64,000 nucleotides of DNA from Rhodocollybia butyracea. Taxonomy: Eukaryota > Basidiomycota > Agaricomycetes > Agaricales > Omphalotaceae. Below are positions 20,490 to 30,540 of this stretch, in pieces. The notes below the pieces were generated by a model that did no database searches, was not told the origin of the DNA, and was given only the letters and a program-made list of their open reading frames with translations. Location of the stretch: positions 62,001 to 126,000 of the forward strand of contig JADNRY010000114.1 of assembly GCA_015501585.1 (NCBI GenBank), read 5' to 3'. Position 1 is the stretch's first letter. Every line of letters begins with the position of its first letter. A program made the translations under genes and the position numbers.

Positions 20490-20606
20490 CTCTTGGTATT
20501 ACTGAGCTTGGTACTACCGGGTTTGGTACTACCAGGTCTTGGTCCTACCAGGTCTTGGTACTACCAGATCTTGGTATTACCGACTTTGGTACTACCAGTC
20601 TTGGAA
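20490..20606 (+). repeat. GGTACTACC cluster
   Basis: Six or so units of the type TTGGTACTACCAGGTC occur in a row, some with single changes. It is the mirror of the cluster at 12627-12700 and shares its word with the terminal arms at 11837 and 30235, consistent with subterminal repeats of one element. Confidence 0.7.
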
Positions 20607-20917
20607 GACTTGGGTATAATATTACTGTCTTAGCTCAGTATTTCCAATAGCATGACCTGCATCAAGGAGTAGATGCCATTGTGAACATTGGACAGGGAAC
20701 AAAGGCTGGCTGGGAGAGAAAGACAAAGCTTCAGCACAACTCTTAGTAATAGCCTTATACATGTACTAGCGTTCAAGCTATTACCTATATACAAATTAAT
20801 TTACATACACATATGTTGTGTAACTGTCTATTCAGGATTGTACACAATTCAGTTCATCAAAAAATTAGAAGCACATACTTATAAATTATGAGAGGAAGAA
20901 TCATTGTTGGTGTGATC

Positions 20918-22017
20918 CACTTCAGGCAGCCCCCCATTGCCCCATATTAGGGTAAATACCCTATGTCAAGAACTACCCTAACAAGGCCTAAATCTTGGAG
21001 TTGTACCACACCTTGGATGCATCCACCCTATTGAAAATAGCTGTGGTACCATCCTCTGATGGGAGTACCCATGGTGGATAATACCACCATGGATGCATCC
21101 ACTGTGGGTGCTCCCCCATCTTAAAACCCTAAAAATGACTTGTGCGTAAGCCAGTGACCGTCACGGTCACATACTTAAGCAGTAATTCAAGTCAGTATAA
21201 ACAATAAATAACTATAATAAACACCTACAATCATTAGTAGTACATTAGACAATGAGCGTTTACACACTATAGTAGTCAATTGCTAGTGGCAGAAATGATT
21301 TTGATTGTAGACAGCTCACGGCGACGCCTGGGCGCTTAAATTAATGGTCTAATCGTCGCTGTATACCACTCACTTCATACAATTTGAACCCATTGTGGAG
21401 GCATCCATGGGTGGATGCAACCATGTGGCCACTGTCAAGTGGTTGCATCCAAAGGTGGATAGATTGATTGTGGATGATGTTTTGGAATGCCTCCACAATG
21501 GATCCATGTTTGGATGCAACCACTTGACAGTGACCCCATGGTTGCATCCACTGGTTGATTTAAATAGTAGAACTTGTAAAAAAAAATGGTATTAGGAGAG
21601 TTATATACAGCAACGAGTATGGCGCTAATTTAAGCGCCCAAATATCGCCGTGAACTCTCTACAATCAGAACAATTTCTGCCACTAGTAATTGAGTACTAT
21701 AGCTTGATGGTCTAACAATATATAAGTCTTTATTATATCTATTGTTTGTACTGATTTATATCAGTATAAGCTTAAAATTATGTGATGCTCACTGACTTAA
21801 AGTCATTCACTTTTGAGGGTGCCATCCATGATAGTGGATGATACCACCATGGATGCATCCATCAGAGGATAATACCCAGTGGATGGCACCACCACAATTT
21901 TCAATTGAGTGCATGCATCCAAGGTGTGGTACAATTCCAAGATTTAGGCCATATTAGGGCAATTCTTGACACAGGGTATTTACCCTAATATGGGTGGTAG
22001 AGGGGCTGCCTGAAGTG
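20918..22017. mobile_element. 1.1-kb foldback element, CACTTCAG ends, 8-bp TSD
   Basis: The ends CACTTCAGGCAGCCCC and GGGGCTGCCTGAAGTG are inverted, and GTGTGATC is duplicated exactly on both sides (20910-20917 and 22018-22025). Complementarity continues through most of the element (for example 20970-21110 with 21810-21960, and 21240-21340 with 21610-21720), so almost the whole 1.1 kb is one hairpin. The centre is rich in GGATGCAACCA and GGATGCATCC words. It has no coding capacity. The first eight bases equal those of the 18.7-kb segment, suggesting the same transposase. Confidence 0.9.
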
Positions 22018-22244
22018 GTGTGATCATCTTTCAACATCATTGGGGGACTTTTTACATACATCACAAACAAAACAATTTGAGATGTCTATTTGGTCTTGTA
22101 CTACAGTCCACAGTCCACAGTAGACTAAACTATAATTTCTTTTTTCTACATAAGTGGCATTTTGCAATCAAACATGGTACAAACTGTAAACTTTAATATA
22201 TATCCCACTCTAGATAGTAAGGATTAGTAGTCTAGGGATAGTAG

Positions 22245-22759
22245 TGTTGAAACTAGATTACCGCTTATGAGTCGTATCTAATCAGTAATGTGAGTCGACT
22301 AGACGCACTTGCTATACGATCGATGAACTGTCGATATATGCTATGTTGAAACTCACCCTCAAACACTAGACGCAGCCTCTACGCAGGTTCGTATGGATGT
22401 AGTCAATTATGCCATTCGCTATTAGCCTTATGATACATAGCTTGTACGCTGCCTTGCAGTACCTATGAACATTACCTATAGAATTACCATACGGACTCCA
22501 TCTTCTAGGGTACATTATGCACATGTATATGCACTATGTTTAGCAGTACGACACAAGTAGACTCATACATTGTTATAGGGTTTATTATATCCTGTAGTAT
22601 AAATACTGTAGATATTTTCCTGTAACAATAACCAAGAATCCTACTATTCGTCTGGACACTTGTTCTGCTCTCACAGCACCCTTACAACTCCTATAACATC
22701 CCTAACACTCTCAGGTGAGTAGGCTGTCGACCTTGTGTTGACTGACCGCTGTCTCTACA
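22245..22759 (+). mobile_element. copia-2 5' LTR (515 bp)
   Basis: Starts TGTTGAAACTAG, ends TCTACA, and is the same length as the 3' LTR at 29622-30136. I see two differences between them (GACACAAG/GACTCAAG and CTGTCTC/CTGTTTC). AGTAG flanks the whole element at 22240-22244 and 30137-30141. A TATAAATA box lies near 22598. Confidence 0.95.
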
Positions 22760-22771
22760 GGTTATGGGCCC
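22760..22771 (+). promoter_or_regulatory. copia-2 primer binding site (half initiator-tRNA type)
   Basis: GGTTATGGGCCC starts at the base after the LTR. It is complementary to GGGCCCATAACC, the anticodon-arm sequence of many eukaryotic initiator methionine tRNAs. Drosophila copia is known to prime from an internally cleaved initiator tRNA through such a site. The same 12-mer follows the copia-1 5' LTR at 4704-4715 (minus). Confidence 0.8.
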
Positions 22772-23503
22772 CGGATTCGCTTCAACACATGTTGTGCCCT
22801 CCATTGTGCTTACTGCACTTGGTTAGACAGTGTTCAATGAACGTCCAACGCTCATTCCTGGAGTGTACGAGGTTCGCGTGTTGTGCATAGCTGGTCATGG
22901 TACATGGTAACATTCATGGATCGCATTTCTCTCCATTCCTGCATTGTTCAAAAATATACATGACTTTGCACACTGACACACACATGTATTTACATAGGCA
23001 CCCGATGATCAAACGAACTGTTTAAGGGCTTTGCTGTGATGGCATTCCCTTTAGGGTTTTATTCCCTGCCAGGTAGACTTGGGGTCACCGCTATAATAGC
23101 CATAAAAGCGTTCATGTGCATCCGCTGGCAAACTGCGAACGATCATTGGGTTCTTGGCCTTCGTAGAATAATTGTACATACACATTACCTACCTGCTGCT
23201 TGCCTTAAGTTCTTCACATGCTGAAGGGATACTGTTCGATTGTGCTGCAAAGCACATCTGAACGTTGACTGAACGCATATTCTTGGCATTCAGTTACCCT
23301 ATTTGTGTTCCGATCAACTTAAGTGACTGAGTCCGAATTGGAATGATCGGATCAGTGGATGGAAAATGGATGGATAATTATATGCGATCAACACTGAAAA
23401 CACTTGTCACGGGTTTCTGACTCTGTTGTTGTGATCTGAGTTCATAACTTGTGGAAGCACGTCACTGACTGTTGCTCTACTTTTTCTAGAACCTTATCAA
23501 AAC

Positions 23504-25375
23504 ATGTCTCTCTCAAACCTCTCTAGTGTTCCTCTCCTCAATGGGGCTAACTACCCCTCCTGGTCCAGTTCAATGACAGCGCTCCTTAGAGCTTCTCGTT
23601 GTTGGTCTGTTGTCGTTGGACGAATCCCTTGCCCCAAACCAACATTCCGCAAGGCAAGCGCCTCTGAAGTCGCCGCTGGCACTTACAAGGCCAATGAAGA
23701 TATTGAGACCACCACTGCCGAACGGCAGAAAGAGATTGATGACTGGGACAGCATTGACGACCAAGCCATGGGCTTAATTGCCCTCCGACTTCCTGATGAC
23801 ATCAGGGCTACTGTCCTAAAGGCTGACTCTGGTGAGACTTGGGACGAAATCAAAAAGATCTATGGCAAACCCGGCTCTGCCGGCACTTTTGGCATCTTCA
23901 AAGAGGCCATTAACTTCCAAATTGACGGAAGAAACGACCCTACTCTTGCCCTAGCATCTTTAAACTCCACCTTCTCCCGCCTTGATGGCTCTGGTCTCAT
24001 TCTTCCTGAACCGGTAAAAGCTATGATTCTCTTGGCCGCCTTACCTACTCAATGGGATAGTCTTGCGATGACAATCCTTTCTCGAGATGCTACTCTTCTT
24101 ACTCCGTCCAACATCATGCCGATCATTCAGGACGAGTACCGCCGCCGCCAATCCAACGCTACCTCTCTCGCGGCCCGCATCTCCGGCGTCAAACGTCAAT
24201 CTGATTCCAAGTCTTCTTGGAATGATCAGAAGAAGAAGAAGGACACTAAGAAGGGAGCGCCTTACCCGGCAAGCAAACCTTCCAACGACTCGTCCTCTTC
24301 TTCCGACAAAGACAAAAAGACACGCCGCGGAAAGAAAGGAGGAAAAGGCAAAGAAAAGGCTCATGAATCGGCTGAAGTGGAAACTTCCAATGTCTCTAAT
24401 TTCGCCACCTGCCTTGCCTCGCGCATTAACGACAGCTTCCTCCGTGAAGCCTCCCACGACTCTGTCCTTGACAGGATGAAGATCGAGGAAGTAGAGGTCG
24501 ATCTCTCTGATCACCTTTGGCCTCAGACCAAACTCGAAATGGACATTGACGAGGAAATGTATGGCTCTGGAGACGAGCGCCTTATTTTCTGGCAAGCTTC
24601 CCTTAATAGTCTTAAGGAAAAATTCACTGACCAATTGCACTCATTACAACAGATGTTCAATAATATGGCTGGAATCTCGAACGGTCCAAATGGACCTTAT
24701 GTATCACATTCTCCACGCTTTATGAACTCTGTACCTCCTAGTGAGGGTAAATTAAATAAAATGGTTTCTAATGATGTGCATGGTGCGAATAAGAACCTTA
24801 GTCAGATATTTAACACATGGCTGCTTGATTCCGGTGCATCTGGATATTTTACACCTTATCGGCAAGACTTTGTGTCTTATAAAAAATTCACACATCCGAT
24901 ACCTGTCCAGACTGCTGACGAACGTACGTCAACCTTTATTGAAGGTGCCGGAACAGTCTACATAAGGCATGACAACGGCGAAGGAAAAATCCTCACGACT
25001 AAGTTACACCCAGTGTTTTACCAACCGCATTGCACACACCGACTTTTATCTGTTGGTTTATTAAATCGACAGGGTTGTTACACAACTATTAACGTTGAAA
25101 AATCAGTTATTCGTAAGACGGACGATGACTCAACAATCATGACCTTATATCCCAATAACGATAAGGATAATATTCACTGGCTAAAGGCCGATGTAGTGAA
25201 ATCCGAAATAGGCATGATATCATCTCCTAATGATTTTAACACCTGGCATAACCGTTTTGCACATCCCGGTGATGTCGTATTACGCAATGCTCCTGGAAAT
25301 GTCAACGGACTACCTAAGTTGTCGATACCAGATAAAGAATCTCCATGCAAAGGTTGCCTCCAAAGCATATCCTAA
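23504..25375 (+). CDS. copia-2 gag, protease and pre-integrase region
   Basis: 623 codons from MSLSNLSSVPLLNGANYPSW. Residues 1-225 are of the copia gag (UBN2) type. A Lys/Ser-rich basic stretch follows at about 235-290, and I find no CCHC zinc knuckle. The aspartic protease motif is WLLDSGASGYF (Asp about residue 442), and the GAG-pre-integrase signature WHNRFAHPG is near residue 585. The frame stops at 25375 just after a CKGC pair, and the downstream frame is shifted by one, so an indel lies near 25355-25365. The leader between PBS and ATG is about 730 bp. The low LTR divergence says this is a recent copy, so damage is recent. Confidence 0.9.
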   Translation: MSLSNLSSVPLLNGANYPSWSSSMTALLRASRCWSVVVGRIPCPKPTFRKASASEVAAGTYKANEDIETTTAERQKEIDDWDSIDDQAMGLIALRLPDDIRATVLKADSGETWDEIKKIYGKPGSAGTFGIFKEAINFQIDGRNDPTLALASLNSTFSRLDGSGLILPEPVKAMILLAALPTQWDSLAMTILSRDATLLTPSNIMPIIQDEYRRRQSNATSLAARISGVKRQSDSKSSWNDQKKKKDTKKGAPYPASKPSNDSSSSSDKDKKTRRGKKGGKGKEKAHESAEVETSNVSNFATCLASRINDSFLREASHDSVLDRMKIEEVEVDLSDHLWPQTKLEMDIDEEMYGSGDERLIFWQASLNSLKEKFTDQLHSLQQMFNNMAGISNGPNGPYVSHSPRFMNSVPPSEGKLNKMVSNDVHGANKNLSQIFNTWLLDSGASGYFTPYRQDFVSYKKFTHPIPVQTADERTSTFIEGAGTVYIRHDNGEGKILTTKLHPVFYQPHCTHRLLSVGLLNRQGCYTTINVEKSVIRKTDDDSTIMTLYPNNDKDNIHWLKADVVKSEIGMISSPNDFNTWHNRFAHPGDVVLRNAPGNVNGLPKLSIPDKESPCKGCLQSIS

Positions 25376-27392
25376 GTCCGAGAAACGAGCATCCAACCCT
25401 ATGGATTTAATTCACGCAGATTTGGTTGAAATTCCAACCGTCTCTTATCATAAATTTAAATTTGTGATCACTCTGCTGGATGACTGCTCTTCTCATGCTA
25501 CTTCGATCATGCTGCGACAAAAATCAGAAGCGTTTCAAGCCTTCAAGGATTTCAAATCTTGGGCTGAAAAACAAACTGGACGCAAACTTGTGCGTTTCCG
25601 CATTGATCGAGGGGGAGAACTCATCTCAAAGGAATTTACTTCCTTTCTCAAGTCTGAGGGTATTGATATTCAAATGTCCGAACCTTATGTTCATCAACAG
25701 AATGGTAGAGCGGAACGTATCAACCGTACACTCATGGAAAAATCCGAAGCCATGCGACACCATGCATGCTGCCCGGAGTCCTGGTGGCAATTTTCATATT
25801 CCACAGGAGTACATGTGTACATGAATCCTGATGACCGTATGGTCACACCGCCACCTCCAGGCGCTACTCCGGATTCTGACATAGAAGAGGAAGCACTTCT
25901 GACTAAACTAGCTCAGGAAGGGGGAGTTGAATTACAAAAATACCTTCTTTTGCAAGCAATCTCCGATTCCCTAGAAGAATCATCTTTTATCACAGATCTT
26001 GACAGTGAAATGATACCGGCTAAACACGAAGCCGCTAGGAATAATCCTGATAATTGGATTTCTCCAACATCATATCGTCATTTACCATCTGCTGAAAGAA
26101 AGAAATGGGATCAAGCATGCAAAGATGAGATCGATGGTTTGAAGAAACGAAATGTCTTTGAAGTAGTTGATCTACCAAAAGGTCGCAAACCTATCCGTTG
26201 TCGATGGGTTTTTACTAAAAAATCTGACGGTCGCTATAAAGCCCGACTCGTAGCAAAAGGTTTTTCACAAGTAGAAGGTGTGGATTATAATGAGTTGTTC
26301 TCACCGGTCGCCCGGTTTGAAACTGTACAAACTCTCCTAGCTTTAGCCGCATTAGAGGACTGGGAAATCCAGGCTCTTGACGTCAAACAGGCTTTTCTAT
26401 ATGGCAAGCTAGATGAAGAGATCTACATGGAACAACCTAAAGACTTCATTAAAGAAGGCACACCAAAAGTATGGCGGTTACATCGTGCATTATACGGACT
26501 GAAACAAGCTAGCTTATCCTGGTGGAAGGAATGTAACGCCTCCATGGGAAAATTGGGATTTAAGCGCTGCTCTTCAGATGCTGGTGTATACGTCTTTAAA
26601 TCAAATGGCAAAACCGTAACTGCCATCATCTATGTTGATGACGCACTCTTTCTTGGCAAGGACAAAGATCTTGTTCTTAAAAAGAAAAACGAGTTTATGA
26701 AATTATGGGAATGTCGTGATCTAGGAGAACCAACTGAGTTCCTTGGAATGCGGATTACACGGGATCGTTCCAAACGTGTCTTAACACTTGACCAACAACC
26801 TTATCTTCAAAAGGTCATAGAACGTTTTGGATTAACTAACGCCAAAGCCACCCCAACCCCATTACCTTCATCCTGGGTTCCTCGTGCAAACACTGGTCGT
26901 GTAGATGCCAAACTTAGACAACGCTTCCAAAGCGTAATTGGATCTTTATTGTATCTGATGCTAGGCACCCGACCCTACATTGCTTATGCCGTTATAAAAC
27001 TCTCACAGTATTCGGCGAATCCAAACCCAGACCACCTGGCCAAAGCACTTTACATTGTGCGCTACTTAATTGGGACTTCTACTTACGTACTTGTCTTTGA
27101 TGGTAGATCTGACCATGGCTTCTTAGCCTATTGTGATTCTGACTGGGCGTCAGATCCAGATGATCGAAAATCCCATACTGGGATGATTATCAAACTTGCC
27201 ACAGGTCCAATCTGCTGGACTTCTCATAAACAGAAAACAGTTGCTCTTTCATCGACTGAAGCTGAATACATGGCTTTATCTGATTCGTGTAGACAACTTA
27301 TGTGGCTCAAGTCTCTCTTTTCTGAGATTGGAATTACTATTGCTGTATTGCCCTTATGTGGTGATAATCAAGGATCAATCTTTCTGGGATCT
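25376..27392 (+). pseudogene. copia-2 integrase, reverse transcriptase and partial RNase H
   Basis: The +1-shifted frame (open from 25230) continues the polyprotein: SKAYPKSEKRASNPMDLIHADL, then integrase residues in LLDD, RIDRGGE and HQQNGRAERINRTLMEK. After WWQFSYSTGVHVYMNP the sequence jumps to PPPPGATPDSD, so the end of the integrase domain is deleted. RT is complete: WDQACKDEIDGLKKRNVFEV, YKARLVAKGFSQ, LDVKQAFLYGKLDEEIYMEQ, LYGLKQAS, and YVDD near 26631. RNase H has CDSDWASDPDDRKS and SSTEAEYMALS, and breaks at GDNQGSIFLGSNP where the insertion at 27393 begins. The rest of RNase H lies at 29330-29526. Confidence 0.9.
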
Positions 27393-29315
27393 AATCCCCG
27401 ACTCTGACCGAAGGGAAGGGAGGGTCTTGTAGGTGTCAAATGAGTGTTGGATTCTTCCAAAACCGCCAGATCGGGTATTTCTTTCCCACCTGATGTTAAG
27501 CCGACCTGCCGGTTCATCCACTCATGAGTCGCCGCAATGCCGGTTGTTTCAGAAGTCCTAGCTAATCATATCATGTGCTATGTACCAAATCCGCTATGTC
27601 GGGATATTTAAATGATGATCCGGTATGCGCACTATCCCGATCTTTGTGCTACAGCCGTGGGCTTGATTTCCTTGTAAAACCTGCATGAGTCTTGCTTTTT
27701 CCGCCTTTGTCTTATGGTCAACAACGGCCACTGACCTTGAGGATGTCTTCATTAGAATCAACTTATGTTGCAGTTCATAACTCCATATTAGTGTGGCTTC
27801 AAATGAATGAACCTATTGAATTGAATTTAAAAAAATCAACCACTGCAGTTCTAAATTCATTACTTTCATGTTCGCTTAATGTTACCACAAAATCAAAGGC
27901 AATTAAGAATATTCTGGATGAATTTCCCTCAATTCTGGCTCATATAAAATCTTCCTTCTTTCCTTCCTTAGTTGGTGGGCTGTGAGTGCCTGTAGTTACC
28001 CTCCAGTTAGCGCTTTTACTCGTAACTGATCAATCTGAGCTGGTACTGACCTGAGCCTGGTAAATTTTAGATAGTACTGATTCCGGAATTGCTCTTCTTT
28101 ATTCATTACGTTTGGCAGATTTATCATAGCTGAGTCCTGAGTCCTTGGTCCAGTTAACGGCAGAGCATTCCATTGAGACTGAGACAATGATAGCAAGCCT
28201 TGGAAGTTTTGCACCACGCGAGATTAGTGGAGGGAATTTATACTAGTGTAAGTCCCTCAAGCTAACGTTAACTTCTCCGTAAGGAGATCTACAGGCTAAG
28301 AGGAAAACCTGTGCGTTTAATTAGTAAATTCACTTCCTGGCTGTGTATTGGCCGAAACAATGCTGGGCTGCCATTCCAGGAGCTGTAACTTCCCACCTGG
28401 CTAGTACCAAAGGTCACTCTCTCCGATTGTCCTTCATTGCTCTGTGGTTGTGGCCGAATGACAGGGGTAGAGTCATATGAGCCCCGGCACTGCACCCCGG
28501 AGTCCGGACTAGCAGCGTAGCCACTACACCCCTATCCCGCATGGACAGTGATGGACTAGCCTGTAATTTACGTGATTACCATTTGTGTAAAACAGTTGAG
28601 TGGTAATCGATGATACCGCAATGGAGATTTGTATCCAAACTCAAGGGGGATCAAACGCGAGAGCTTCCAAACTATCCTGAGTGCTCAGTAATGACCAAGG
28701 GCACTGGTTAACTTGTGTGGCACCTTGTGGCACCCCACTGAATATCATAATCAAACAAGACAACACACTCCACTAACATAACTTACAATTAAACGGCAGG
28801 ATCTTCAAAAAAAACTTGGAGCAGGGGAAATGAAACATATAACTGGAGGTGTAATCTTCTGTCCGCATTTCACTCCGTTATCATGTCAATGGAACGAGCA
28901 GTGATAGAGATTTCAATCAGCAACAACCAATATTATCTTTCTTGCCATGCATTGCAGACAACTGCCATTGTAATTTGTGTGTGTCCAGGTCAATATCTTG
29001 GTGGATAGATAACTGACATCATTTCAGCACTGGGGTGTGTGTGGCTCCTTGAACATGGAACAGGAAGTATATACAAAGACATGGAAACAAGTCAAGGGAT
29101 CATGCAAGTACTGACTGAGTAAAGTTGGCATGTACTGTAACTAATAGTTAGGATTAATTGTATCTGCTATGTTGACTCGGTAAAATCATGCATGAAATAT
29201 GTCACGCAGATTGCGAGGCAGACATTTGTATCTGAGCTATCATGGAGATTTGACCTAGTATGTAGTCACCATTGCTAAGTATGTAAAGCAGGTGTTAATC
29301 TTGTAGTCGGGGATT
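27393..29315. mobile_element. 1.9-kb insertion in copia-2 RNase H, 11-bp inverted ends, unidentified
   Basis: The ends AATCCCCGACT (27393-27403) and AGTCGGGGATT (29305-29315) are inverted and split the RNase H gene between SNP and VQERRTKH. I see no clear target duplication; ATCC occurs at both original borders. About 20 extra bases (GCTGCGCAGCAGCG and a few more) separate the right end from resumed copia sequence. Inside there is no transposase; frames at 27692-27985 and 27996-28217 are not convincing. The superfamily is unknown, and it must be younger than the copia insertion. Confidence 0.55.
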
Positions 29316-29329
29316 GCTGCGCAGCAGCG

Positions 29330-29526
29330 TTAAGGATCCTGTACAAGAAAGAAGAACCAAGCATATTGATATACGATATCATTATATCAGAGAACGCATC
29401 GAATCAAAAGAAATAGAACTCTTCTATGTTCCTACTGATGATAATGTCGCAGATCTTCTCACGAAGAACCTTGCACTTGTCAAGTTCCAGAAATTCCGTA
29501 ACAGTCTAGGAATTCTCTTTAACTGA
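29330..29526 (+). pseudogene. copia-2 RNase H C-terminal part
   Basis: Reads DPVQERRTKHIDIRYHYIRE, then IELFYVPTDDNVADLLTKNL and ends GILFN at a TGA (29524-29526). It joins the frame broken at 27392. A polypurine tract (GCGAGGGGGAG, 29611-29621) follows immediately before the 3' LTR. Confidence 0.9.
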
Positions 29527-29621
29527 TTCGTCATAGACTGTGCAATATGTCTATAAACTATAATGCCGTTTAAAGTCGATAAAAATTATACTTCTTAGCT
29601 ACAATTCTTAGCGAGGGGGAG

Positions 29622-30136
29622 TGTTGAAACTAGATTACCGCTTATGAGTCGTATCTAATCAGTAATGTGAGTCGACTAGACGCACTTGCTATACGATCGA
29701 TGAACTGTCGATATATGCTATGTTGAAACTCACCCTCAAACACTAGACGCAGCCTCTACGCAGGTTCGTATGGATGTAGTCAATTATGCCATTCGCTATT
29801 AGCCTTATGATACATAGCTTGTACGCTGCCTTGCAGTACCTATGAACATTACCTATAGAATTACCATACGGACTCCATCTTCTAGGGTACATTATGCACA
29901 TGTATATGCACTATGTTTAGCAGTACGACTCAAGTAGACTCATACATTGTTATAGGGTTTATTATATCCTGTAGTATAAATACTGTAGATATTTTCCTGT
30001 AACAATAACCAAGAATCCTACTATTCGTCTGGACACTTGTTCTGCTCTCACAGCACCCTTACAACTCCTATAACATCCCTAACACTCTCAGGTGAGTAGG
30101 CTGTCGACCTTGTGTTGACTGACCGCTGTTTCTACA
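29622..30136 (+). mobile_element. copia-2 3' LTR (515 bp)
   Basis: Same start and end as the 5' LTR and the same length, followed by the AGTAG target duplication at 30137-30141. A reversed solo copy exists at 46662-47176. Confidence 0.95.
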
Positions 30137-30234
30137 AGTAGTAGTGGCTAGTAGGGTAGGGATGCCCTCATCTCAGAAAACAGCCTTTAAAATTTCACTC
30201 TGGCAGCAGGAATCATCATGTAGCAGTCAGATAA

Positions 30235-30540
30235 TGATCAGGCTGTGAGCCTATTTAGCAGGCCCAATGCATAGTCTCTGGTAGGGGTTGAAGGGGATGG
30301 CTCTTGGCCTCAGAAAGGAGATTTGAAAATTTCAATCCGGTAGTACCGAGGTGGTAGTACCAGACCAGGACCCCTGGCACCTGGGCCTCGGTAGTACTGA
30401 CCTTGGTATTACCAGACCTTGGTACTACTCGATCTGGTAGTACCAAGGTCGGTAAATGCCCGTTACAGCCTGCCCCAGGGGGTCAATATTTGATGAAAAA
30501 TTGGCCCTAAGTTGGGACATTGAAAGGGGTGACTGAAGTG
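30235..30540 (-). repeat. Right terminal inverted repeat of the 18.7-kb segment
   Basis: Inverted relative to 11837-12126 and ends GACTGAAGTG at 30540, followed by CATTGGAC. It carries extra GGTACTACC/GGTAATACC units compared with the left arm. Confidence 0.8.

Larger units (their letters stand above)
11837..30540. mobile_element. 18.7-kb segment bounded by ~300-bp TIRs with a 7-8-bp target duplication (candidate large KDZ-type element)
   Basis: Left arm 11837-12126 and right arm 30235-30540 are inverted copies (start CACTTCAGTCACCCCTTTC), similar along their length but with a short insertion in the right arm. CATTGGA directly flanks both outer ends (11830-11836, 30541-30547). If the left end lost one C, the duplication is the 8-mer CATTGGAC. 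Plavaka coding sequence is cut at the left and continues at the right, as expected for one insertion. Inside are a KDZ transposase C-terminus, two other genes, GGTACTACC clusters near both ends, and later insertions (20918-22017, 22245-30136). Without these the core is about 9.7 kb. Assignment to KDZ rests only on the enclosed fragment; two unrelated MITE arms remain possible. Confidence 0.65.

Noticed and set aside
20918..22017. Possible plain hAT element
   Set aside because: An 8-bp duplication fits hAT, but the ends are not hAT-like and match the segment that encloses a KDZ fragment, so I left the superfamily open.
24041..24640. 199-codon minus-strand frame within copia-2 gag
   Set aside because: It lies opposite the Lys/Ser-rich gag region, has no motif, and is explained by codon bias of the sense strand.
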